64,000 nucleotides of DNA from Branchinecta lynchi (taxonomy: Eukaryota; Arthropoda; Branchiopoda; Anostraca; Branchinectidae): the NCBI GenBank assembly GCA_023053575.1, contig JAKZAP010000001.1, positions 17,500,849 to 17,564,848 of the forward strand, in the 5' to 3' direction. Each line of letters starts with the position of its first letter. The first letter of the stretch is position 1. Below are positions 56,675-64,000 of this stretch, piece after piece. The notes under the pieces were generated by a model. The model did not search any database. It had not been told where the DNA came from and was given only the letters and a program-made list of their open reading frames with translations. The position numbers and the translations under genes were made by a program.

Positions 56675-57664
56675 TCCGCAAATGAACATACATTATATCC
56701 TAAGCCTTAGTCGCGTCACAAGTGGAATCGAAAGTGCTTTCCGTTCACTGGTTTTGGAATATGAAGCAATTGGGCTTAAATTTAACAAGGGAAAAACGGA
56801 ATTCGACTTGATACTTAATTCCAGTCAGCCAACGGTCATCGACCTCGCAGGATGTCAAGGTCAAAGCAAATCGAGTCTCACTTACCTAGGGCTTCCAATC
56901 GGAGATTCAGTCAAAACTACTAGAAAATTACTGATAGGTCATTTGTTGCAGCGCATCAGTGGAGCCTATGCACGGACTGTTTCCGGAAAGCTGCGATTCA
57001 ACCAGAGCCTCGTTTTTGTTGCATGCTGCAGGTCCACTTCTCGGCCGATTCCGGACTGATTCTTTCTACATCCGTTTTTGCACTGCAGCGCTTCCGAGGA
57101 AGACGGCAGCGCTTCTCGAGAATCACGGACTTGCTCACCGATCAAGTCCGTGCTTCCCTGCAAGATGCTGCAGCGCTGCCGCTTCAACCAAGAAGAAAGT
57201 GAATCCAAAAACGCATATTATGCAAAAGCAAAGAAGTGCTGCAGCAGCGATGCGGCAGCGCTATTGCAACAAAAACGAGGCTCAGGCGATAGTAGCGTAC
57301 TCCTATAATGCCACGGCTCTTCTCCAAGTTCTATATCTTTCCCCTTTCTGGACATTGTTCAATATCGAAAATCTTCGTCAAATTCGTTCAATTTTCTTTC
57401 GGTTTGCCAAATATCCCCCCTGGAGAAAGAACAGCCATCTCTTTCAGAAGTTTTGTATAGCTAATCCGTCAGCGGCTGTCCTGAGGTCCATCAACGGAAT
57501 GACAAAAATTGTAGTCATCCCTGGAGGTCCATGATGTTTCGGTTTAATGACTTGTAATTATTTTGGTCATTGTAGTTGTGTTTCTGTCTTTTTTCTTTTT
57601 TTCTTACCATACTCCGTCTCTACCTAGACGGGTTACAAATAAAATTAATTAATTAATTAATTGA
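56675..57664 (+). pseudogene. LINE ('LPPW' family) fragment interrupted by a MITE
   Basis: The plus strand reads EYEAIGLKFNKGKTEF, SSLTYLGLPIGDSVKTTRKL and ARTVSGKLRFNQ. After the MITE (57006-57282) it continues NATALLQVLYLSPFWTLF and FRFAKYPPWRKNSH. These are the RT thumb and C-terminal region. The 3' end has a (aatt)n tail (about 57643-57662). The 5' part and the catalytic motif are missing, so the copy is dead. Confidence 0.82.
57006..57282. mobile_element. 277-bp MITE with CNG target duplication, copy 2 (CAG)
   Basis: Same ends and length as copy 1. CAG lies on both sides (57003-57005, 57283-57285). It splits a LINE reading frame and contributes no stop in one frame, so a chimeric 191-codon ORF (56959-57534) results. 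Confidence 0.92.
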
Positions 57665-57689
57665 TTCAGCGCTTAGTGTAGTATCGTTT

Positions 57690-58092
57690 TTTTCCTACCT
57701 TACCAAAGATGCAGTTAATGCTCAATCGATCAATAATTAAAGTGTATCACAGATATGATTTTAAATTTTGCTCTGTTAAATATGCCCTCTCTCATTTTTT
57801 CCAAGACATCCAGAGGCGGAAGCCTTTTATGATGCAATATATTATGATTATTAGCCACGACTGGATAAACTGGAAATCTTTTCTCATTGAAAAACAACCC
57901 TTCCTGGAATCTGAACGGATGAGCCTCGACACGCCCTTCCGAAAAAGAAATGGGAAAAACAAATACCCTTGTACTCATAATCTTTGTCTGTGTTTCTTCA
58001 TCTTTTTCTGTGTTTTATTTATTTTCTTTCATTTAGTCCAATTTTTCAAAATGGCGGGTTATAAATAAATAACTTACTTACTTACTTATAAC
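57690..58092 (+). mobile_element. LINE 3' end with (ACTT)n tail
   Basis: It begins 'accttaccaaagatgcagttaatg', shared in inverse form with 20580-20610, and ends 'ggttataaataaataacttacttactt'. Its frame at 57709-58068 has no domain. The tail reaches within about 40 bp of the trio exon 2 donor. Confidence 0.6.
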
Positions 58093-58132
58093 CCAAGGTA
58101 TCTAAAAAGAAAGGACTTAAAATGAGCCTTAC

Positions 58133-58255
58133 CATGGAGCTCATGCTGAAATGTTTGTGATCTTCTTGTAGCTCTCTAGCTGCCTGGTGGGACCGACCGA
58201 TGTCTACGTAGCTAACCAGAAACTCCTCCTGGCTTTGAGCAAGCCATTCAAACAT
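58133..58255 (-). CDS. trio: trio exon 2: spectrin repeat helix segment (41 codons)
   Basis: This exon is 123 nt, phase 0 to phase 0. It opens with MFEWLAQSQEEFLVSY and continues DIGRSHQAARELQEDHKHF. Trio proteins have an aligned segment with W, a Y-x-(D/E)-I-G motif and a terminal H..F. The acceptor is TTTTCTAG and the donor ATG|GTAAGG. The tail of a LINE, (acttactt)n, sits about 40 bp beyond the donor, so the donor is close to mobile DNA but intact. Internal codons read without a stop. Confidence 0.92.
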
Positions 58256-58486
58256 CTAGAAAAAAAAAGCGAAAACGGCAATAAACAAGAGAGCAATATA
58301 ACAGAGATTGGAGAAATTATAACGTGCATCGGTTGATTAAAATGCTTCTTGTAATATCAGTAACCTTATTATATGACTCTTCTTTCTTACAGCTTTCTTG
58401 ACTAATGATGTGTGAGATTATACCAAATCTTTACTTTTATAAACTAAAACAAGAGACATGTCTGCTCCTAAAAGTACCCCTCCTTT

Positions 58487-60665
58487 TTGGGGATCCCAAA
58501 ATGTAAGTGTAGGGATACCTATGACTTCGTAAAACTTGTCCGTCCATCCGTCTGTCCGCATGATAACTCTCGAAGGGTTGAGATATTTCGTTCAAACTGG
58601 TGTGAGGGAGGATCCATTGGGTCGAAGTACAGGTCACCTGACAATTGGATTAATCTAATTGCAATTGACTTAAAAAAGGCTTTCGATTTGATTAGCCATA
58701 GTAAGCTCGTCAAGAAACTATTAAATAAATTTAAAATTGACGTTTTCCTTGTACGAATTATGGTGAATTTCCTGTCAGATCGGATGCAACGTACTAAATA
58801 TCAGTCAACCTATTCGGATAGATTCCCCTTTTTTTGCGGTGTACCACAAGGCACTCTTCTTGGCCCTTTGCTTTTCCTGGTGATGGTCAAGGAGCTTGCC
58901 GTAACTTTTCAAGACAGATGGAAGTACGTAGACGACTTTTCGATTTTAGAGATATGTAGTAGTGGTATAACAGGCAGTGCCCAATTATTGTTAGATAATA
59001 TTTGTGTTGAAGCCGCTGCTGAGCAAATGGTTGTTAACATGGAGAAATCAGTGGTTCTAACAATGTCCTTTTTAAAAAGTAACCCTGTTTTTCCCCTCCA
59101 ATTCCTCACTCTCAGCATGCTAAGGAACTTAAACTATTGGGAGTTCATATAATGGCGGATCTGAAGGGGGATAGACAGGTTTCAGTTATGCTAAGGAGAG
59201 GTAACATGTCCCTCCGTTCCCTCAAAGTATTATCCCGTTATGGAGTCCCACCAAAGCATCTCCTAAGAGTATATCTTTCTTCCATACGCCCACTTCTGGA
59301 ATACTGTTGTCCGGTGTGGCACTTTGGAATTACTCGTGAACAGTCTGATTCGCTTGACAGGATGCAGTTCAGAGCCCTCCTTGTAGTTTCCCAGTCCCCT
59401 GAAGCACCGTATATAGACCTCCTTAATACTTATAATTTAGAAACCCTGTTGAAGCGCCGTGAAAAACTTTCGTTAGTGTTTGGAACTAAAATCTTGAATA
59501 CACCAGCACTACGTGATATTCTCCCCCCAGATTTTTCAGCGGCAAGAGTAAGGCCTGAGAGAGTGGTAGCCCAGCCAATACCCAAATTGCAGCCAATTAA
59601 ACATACACCGACTCGTTACCTAAGAAGTTTTGTTCCCACTTCTGTCAACCTTTTTAACTCGCATCATTAATTGTATATAGATTTGAATATTTTGTGTTGT
59701 GTTTGACAAGTCTTTGTTATATCCAAACTAGTGTAATGTAAATTATCTTTTTTTTATAATTAGTGTTAATGTCGACGAGAACCACCAAATCGGCTTGACC
59801 GTTTTATCGGTTTTGAAAATAAAATTGAATGGATTGAATTGAAGTTAGTAGATAGGCCTGTAGCCCAATATATAGGGACAATATATAGGGGAAATTAAGG
59901 GATGAAGCAACAAAAAATTCGAGTTGATGCGAGATTCGATTTAGGAGTAAGGAGACACGCTGAATCTAGAAGGTAACTTCATTTTCCCACCGGGCAAATG
60001 GTTCGCCCGGAATCCGGCCAAAACCGGAAACTTTGTTAAAATTAAGATTTTTTCCGAACTTGATTGGATGTTCGATTTAGGGGTAAGAAGACATTCCGAA
60101 TACGCTTATGGCAATTATTTTCTACCCGGACATATGGTTCGCCTCAAATCAGGCCAAAACTGGAATATTAGATAGGTTCAATGTACTGGTAAAGAGACAT
60201 GCTGAATCTGTAAATGAAAATTATTTTCTTGTCGGACAAACAGTTGGCCCGGAATCCGGCCAAAACCGTAAAATCTGTTAAGCAAAAGTTTTATCTGAAG
60301 TTGACCAGAGGTTGGATGTAGGGGTAAGGAGACATACTGAATTCGCTTTGAGCTTTAGTTTTTTTTTGCCGGACAAGTAGTTTGCCCGGAATCCGGCCGG
60401 AACAGGAAATTCGGTAGAAGTAAGGCAGGATGTTTTGTTCAATTTAGTCAAATTAGATAAGACGCGTAAGGGAAAACAAACATACTGAACCCGTATCCGA
60501 ACTTGGTTTTCTCAGATGATCAGCCAAAATTTGAATCAGGCCTTAATCTGTTTCAAATTTTAATAGTCAAAGTTTTAACCAGTCTGATTAAGACCGGATA
60601 TCTACAAGATCCAACTGTCTGGAAAGATATCAAATTCTTGGGATCCCTACGAAACCTTTGTTCTT
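58487..60665 (+). mobile_element. 138-bp-unit family, copy 5, split by a LINE
   Basis: The left end is 'tttggggatcccaaaatg', followed by 'ccgtccatccgtctgtccg'. The body resumes after the LINE at about 59842 with units marked 'ggttcgcccggaatccggcc' (about 60000) and 'gtttgcccggaatccggcc' (about 60381). The right end is 'ttcttgggatccctacgaaacc' near 60647. Confidence 0.78.
58637..59841 (+). pseudogene. LINE reverse-transcriptase fragment with frameshift, inserted in the 138-bp-unit element
   Basis: It reads INLIAIDLKKAFDLISHSKL, then GVPQGTLLGPLLFLVMVKEL, then the catalytic KYVDDFSIL. A frame change near 59130 leads into LRRGNMSLRSLKVLSRYGVP, SSIRPLLEYCCPVWHF, QFRALLVVS and TPTRYLRSFVPTSVNLFN. 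The conserved YVDD box and FVPTSVNLFN end are CR1/Jockey-like. It is 5'-truncated inside the RT domain, and a short 'ttgaatggattgaattg' tail follows. It is not functional because of truncation and frameshift. Confidence 0.88.
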
Positions 60666-60882
60666 GTTTTAAAAGAGGATGTACTCTTCGCTTTTTTTTA
60701 CATAACAATTATTACGATCCCTCTTCTTTCTCATTTAAATTTCAGAATATTTAGGCAAATATCACAGGCCCGGATTCCGCACCAGTTGCTTCCTGTTTAA
60801 TTTAATTTTATCTGAATAACGGACTAGGCTAAGGTACTGCAGCAGCAGCAAGTAGTTAGAGAATAAATACGATATCACCTAC

Positions 60883-61108
60883 CTTATCACAGTCTTGTTC
60901 AAATATCCTCAACTGCACACACTGATCCAACTTCGTTTTCCTATGCTGCCACAACTGCAGCACTTGTTGATGTGCTGCTTTCACCAACTCCAATGCTTGG
61001 AGAATTGCAGGTACGCTGGCTTGAAAATCAGGGTTCCCGGAAAGAGTGCTTAGTACACTCTCTCTACCCGAAAAACCGGAACTAAAGCTGCCAGAGTCGG
61101 GGTTTAAC
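60883..61108 (-). CDS. trio: trio exon 1 of window: early spectrin repeat
   Basis: The first exon of the gene seen here is 226 nt: one nucleotide completing a split codon, then 75 codons. It carries the helix motif LWQHRKTKLDQCVQLRIFEQ, matching the 'W..R..KLEQC.QLR.FEQD' pattern of Trio spectrin repeats. The acceptor is CTTTAAG before the split codon and the donor is AAG|GTAGGT. The preceding exon must end two nucleotides into a codon and lies beyond 61108. I searched 61110-64000 and saw no candidate. The first 20 or so residues are Ser/Gly-rich and look like a variable linker. Confidence 0.88.
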
Positions 61109-61109
61109 C

Positions 61110-61729
61110 TTAAAGAGAAGTTATAACTAATCACGCTTGCATTCCAGCCTAAAACAATCCTAAAATGTAACATAACATAAAACTCTTAAGCAACGTGCAC
61201 ACTTGGTCGGATTGGATTTCATATCCAATAATACGCATGCAAAATTCTAGTCACTATCGGCTAACCTGCATGCGATCCGGCAAAAGTTACGGAGCGAATA
61301 AAGAAATCCGCATCTGACTGCGAAAACCGGATTGTGTGTGCACGAATTTTTAGCATAGGCTTGGTTCCGATAGCGTCCAAATTTCCCAACCGGCTGTCGC
61401 ATCCGGAGGATCGGTTGCCCTTCTATCCGACCTCCGTGAGAGTACAAACTTACCCATGACCCTACTCGGCCTAATATCATTTCCGTTCGAATTTACTCAG
61501 CTTCTAATCTCTGCAGAATAGTAACAGGCCTAACATTGCAGAGGCGAAATCCTCGTTACTGCACCTGTATTATTATTATTACAAATATCTGCAAAATAAT
61601 GTAAGAAAACGAATTTTGCAGGCGTTCGCCTTTTCTGCGAAAGAGGCGCAGCCACTAACTGATGCATTACACGAAGAATCCGGCTCCAGATCCGTGGCGC
61701 TTGTCATTGGCTTACCCAACAGATTTCTG
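61110..61729. other. upstream intron of trio, nothing recognised
   Basis: I looked for the preceding trio exon (ending two bases into a codon) and found no convincing candidate here or up to 64000. Confidence 0.45.
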
Positions 61730-61996
61730 AGCCTCGTTTTTGTTGCAAGCTGCAAGTCCACTTCTCGGCCGATTCCGGACTGATTCTTTCTACATCAGTT
61801 TTTGCACTGCAGTGCTTCCGAGGAAGACGGCAGCGCTTCTCAAGAATCGCGGACTTGCTCACCGACCAAGTCCGTGCTTCCCTGCAAGGTGCTGCAGCGC
61901 TGCCGCTTCAACCAAGAAGAAAGTGAATCCAAAAACGCATATTGTGGAAAAGCTGCAGCAGCGATGCGGCAGCGCTATTGGAACAAAAACGAGGAT
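61730..61996. mobile_element. 267-bp MITE with CNG target duplication, copy 3 (CTG)
   Basis: The left end is AGCCTCGTTTTTGTTGC; the right end is slightly mutated (GGAACAAAAACGAGGAT). CTG flanks it (61727-61729, 61997-61999). A 10-bp deletion relative to the other copies lies near 61950. Confidence 0.88.
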
Positions 61997-62049
61997 CTGG
62001 ACAGTCTTACTGTCACTACAGGGCACAAAGTCGTATCATATTAATAATA

Positions 62050-62462
62050 ATACTGTACAATGCAATGGCACTACCCCACTATCTGTACCTAAGTCCTTTT
62101 TGGAGGATGTTCCAAAAGGAAGATAAGAAAAAGTTGCGGTCTGCATATTACAAATATGCGAAGTACCTCCTATGGCTTCCACCATGGACTAGCAACCGTT
62201 TTGTGACAAGTCGGTATGGGATTATCGACCCTGATGAAGCGATCATAGCTCAGATTGCCAGATACAACTCTGGTATTGTTGCTCATCCTTGGGCAACCAT
62301 TTTGAGGCAGTAGTTCTGTCTTTTGTATTTAGGTATCCATCTCGTTCTTTGTTTTTCTGTGTTAGTGTATTCTCTCGTAGTGTGTTTCTCGTTTTCTTTT
62401 TATCTTGTACTCCATCTGTTTTCATCTGATGGGAAATAAATATATACATACATACATACAAT
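62050..62462 (+). pseudogene. LINE 3' fragment ('LPPW' family)
   Basis: The plus strand reads YNAMALPHYLYLSPFWRMFQ, YYKYAKYLLWLPPWTSNRF and ITDP-like IIDPDEAIIAQIARY. The 3' end is 'gatgggaaataaatatatacatacatacat'. It is the closest relative of 22222-22782 and 56675-57664. Confidence 0.8.
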
Positions 62463-62554
62463 AATGATACCAAAGCACGAGAAAAGGCTTTCGCCCCTAA
62501 ATAACAATTAACAAGCTTTCTCTGGTAGCCAACACCAGGTTTCAGTACGAACTA

Positions 62555-63147
62555 CGAGAATATAGAGATTGCACCATACCCGAGGAAAACGGATATTGCT
62601 ACATCATCATAACCGGGATAATAAAAAAAAAATAACATTGGGAGGTATAGGACTTTCAACTTTGAAATTAAATTATCGTCGTTTTATCATCATTCTGAGC
62701 TAGGCACTTGCTGGAAATGTTAATGGGGCTATTCCTTAATAGTATAATCCTATTTTTGCAAAAAGTTTCCATGGAAGCAAGAGCTTGAAGGCTTCAAAGT
62801 TTTAACACAAAAATGGAGTCACGAACCCTATTGGTCGGCGATGACGCGGATTTGAAAAAATGTGTCATAATCGACCAATAGGACGAGACTTCGGCTTTGT
62901 TTACAAAGTTTTACGCCTTCAAACTCTTACTTCCATGGAAACTCTTTTGCAAAAATAGGATTATACGGTTAAAGAATAGCCCAATTAACATTTCCAGCAA
63001 GTTCCTGGCTCAAAATGATCATAAAACGCCGAAAATTTAATTTCAAAGTTGAAAGTCCTATACTTCCTAATGTTAATTTTTTTCGTTACGATCCCGTCCG
63101 TTTTCATCGGGTATGGTGCAATCTCTCTATACACTGTTTCCCATCTT
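62555..63147. repeat. large inverted repeat with about 280-bp arms
   Basis: The left arm runs from 'gagattgcaccatacccg' (about 62569) through 'tataggactttcaactttg', 'ggaaatgttaatggggcta' and 'gtttccatggaagcaagag'. The right arm is its inverse, ending 'cgggtatggtgcaatctctc' (about 63108-63127). The centre at about 62825-62885 keeps 'cctattggtc' and 'gaccaatagg'. No coding sequence. Confidence 0.88.
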
Positions 63148-63439
63148 GCATGGTGTATTCAAACTCCCTAACAGATACTACAGGCTACCTTTGTCGTTTC
63201 AGCCCGTTTGAAGGGATATAGAATGAAACGACGGTGGCAGTCCTTCGTAGCTTCGGTAAAAGGTTGCAACACAACCGCGAAGTTACTGAATCGTGAGTAA
63301 TCACAACAACAAGTCGCATCGTTGTTCACAGTACTAAAACAAGGCTCCGAACTTAGAAATGTGTGAAGGAAGAAGGAGAATAATAACAGCGGAACAGGTT
63401 CTCCTATCTCAACTTTTAAGGAAAAAGAAGTAGTTTTAG

Positions 63440-63680
63440 AATATTCCTTCAGCCCAAGCTGACTGCGAATCATATTTGACAGTGCAAAACGAATACGTCA
63501 TCTGAAATTTTATCAGAGCTATATTTGGCCCATCTGGAAAATCCCTCCTTCCACAAGTTCTTTTTCCAACTTGAGCGGCTTTGAGCCTGAAGAGGACCCT
63601 TGCCAAGACGGGCCGAAATATACCTCTAACAAAATGTCAGCTGACGTATCCGCTCTGCATTGTCAAACAAGAAGAAGAAA
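63440..63680 (-). mobile_element. fold-back family copy
   Basis: The left end is 'attccttcagcccaagctga'. The arms hold 'tttgacagtgcaaaacgaat' and the inverse 'gctctgcattgtcaaa'. The right arm retains CTGAAGA, a hairpin and GAAA (about 63588-63620). Confidence 0.75.
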
Positions 63681-63895
63681 ATTAGAACAGAGGTAGTGCC
63701 CTTCGTCGTTTAACTACGTTCAGATGAGATTGTGGCGACGCCGCATCTAAACGTTAATCTACTTTTCTAAGAGCTTTCTTTTATTCCCAAAACTCTGTTC
63801 CGGATTTCAAATTGTCGTCAGAAAATATTTTTCCGGTATTCTTTTTTATTTATTTATTATTACATTTACCGTTAAGCTTTTAGCTTGTCGCCTTA

Positions 63896-64000
63896 TTAAA
63901 GGACACCTGAATGAAGAGTACCAAGTATCATCCCTATCTGTATGACTTCCGTTAACATTGCCTGCAGAAAACCCGATCCAGATACGAAATAGCGTTTCCA
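63896..64000 (-). mobile_element. 448-bp TTAA-bounded MITE, copy 3, cut by the window end
   Basis: It starts TTAAAGGACACCTGAATGAA and proceeds as the inverse of the right end of copies 1 and 2 (acttccgttaacattgcctg). About 105 bp are inside the window. Confidence 0.85.

Larger units (their letters stand above)
721..61108 (-). other. trio: trio/Kalirin-family RhoGEF gene, spectrin-repeat region, 15 exons (partial gene)
   Basis: Fifteen minus-strand exons between 61108 and 721 join into one uninterrupted reading frame of 2860 nt, about 953 codons. Every exon has an AG acceptor and a GT donor and the phases agree at every junction. The order matches the spectrin-repeat block of Trio/Kalirin, large cytoplasmic scaffolds that activate Rac and Rho through DH-PH domains and act in axon guidance and cell migration. 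The N-terminal CRAL-TRIO exons should lie beyond 64000 and the DH1-PH1, SH3 and DH2-PH2 exons below position 1; neither is in the window. Introns upstream to downstream are about 2.6, 2.1, 3.3, 3.9, 0.9, 11.9, 7.5, 3.2, 6.4, 7.1, 0.55, 0.54, 2.3 and 5.1 kb. No promoter or poly(A) site of this gene is visible. The family call is recognition from memory of the conserved motifs, and invertebrates usually have a single gene of this family. Confidence 0.95.

Noticed and set aside
56959..57534. 191-codon ORF taken as a new gene
   Set aside because: It is a chimera of LINE and MITE sequence; the same MITE gives similar ORFs at 53302 and 61740.
61110..64000. upstream trio exon
   Set aside because: No stretch with spectrin or CRAL-TRIO motifs and proper AG/GT borders ending two bases into a codon was found.

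Overview
This is animal genomic DNA, not bacterial, viral or organellar. No long ORF apart from one LINE survives. Conserved coding sequence is split into short exons with GT-AG borders and multi-kilobase introns, and most of the window is interspersed repeats. I cannot fix the taxon. The proteins look invertebrate, an arthropod is plausible, and the single host gene exists in all bilaterians.

Host gene: fifteen consecutive minus-strand exons, from 61108 down to 721, encode about 953 codons of the spectrin-repeat region of a Trio/Kalirin-type Rho guanine-nucleotide exchange factor (fly trio, worm unc-73). Each exon has an AG acceptor and a GT donor, the phases join without a break, and exon order matches the protein order. 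The N-terminal CRAL-TRIO (Sec14) part lies beyond 64000. The first DH-PH catalytic part lies below position 1. Introns run from about 0.54 to 11.9 kb. Coding sequence is only about 4.5 percent of the window.

Repeats, left to right. 1.4-8.2 kb: LINE pieces, including a 986-codon LINE ORF, a 305-bp MITE and a fold-back element with a 12-bp target duplication. 8.37-8.71 kb: a tandem duplication carrying the end of one trio exon with its splice donor. 11.1-17.2 kb: a Helentron/HINE-like element interrupted by a second element with a multi-copy tandem array. 17.8-23.7 kb: LINE 3' ends, a TTA-flanked MITE and a 138-bp-unit family. 24.6-26.4 kb: a second HINE-like copy. 28.1-29.4 kb: the best 138-bp tandem block, bounded by GGGATCCC. 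30.3, 42.6 and 63.9 kb: a 448-bp TTAA-bounded MITE. 43.5-46.9 kb: more of the same families, one carrying a nested fold-back. 50.3-52.1 kb: a third HINE-like copy. 53.3-62.0 kb: three copies of a 277-bp MITE with 3-bp CNG target duplications, one inside a LINE, and a MITE 10 bp from a trio splice donor. 62.6-63.1 kb: a large inverted repeat.

The most interesting material is this layered repeat landscape: fold-back repeats with a hammerhead-ribozyme-like core that recalls Penelope-like elements, central-tandem-repeat elements with terminal hairpins, and insertions very close to trio splice sites. All family assignments of non-coding repeats are inference from structure. No database could be consulted.
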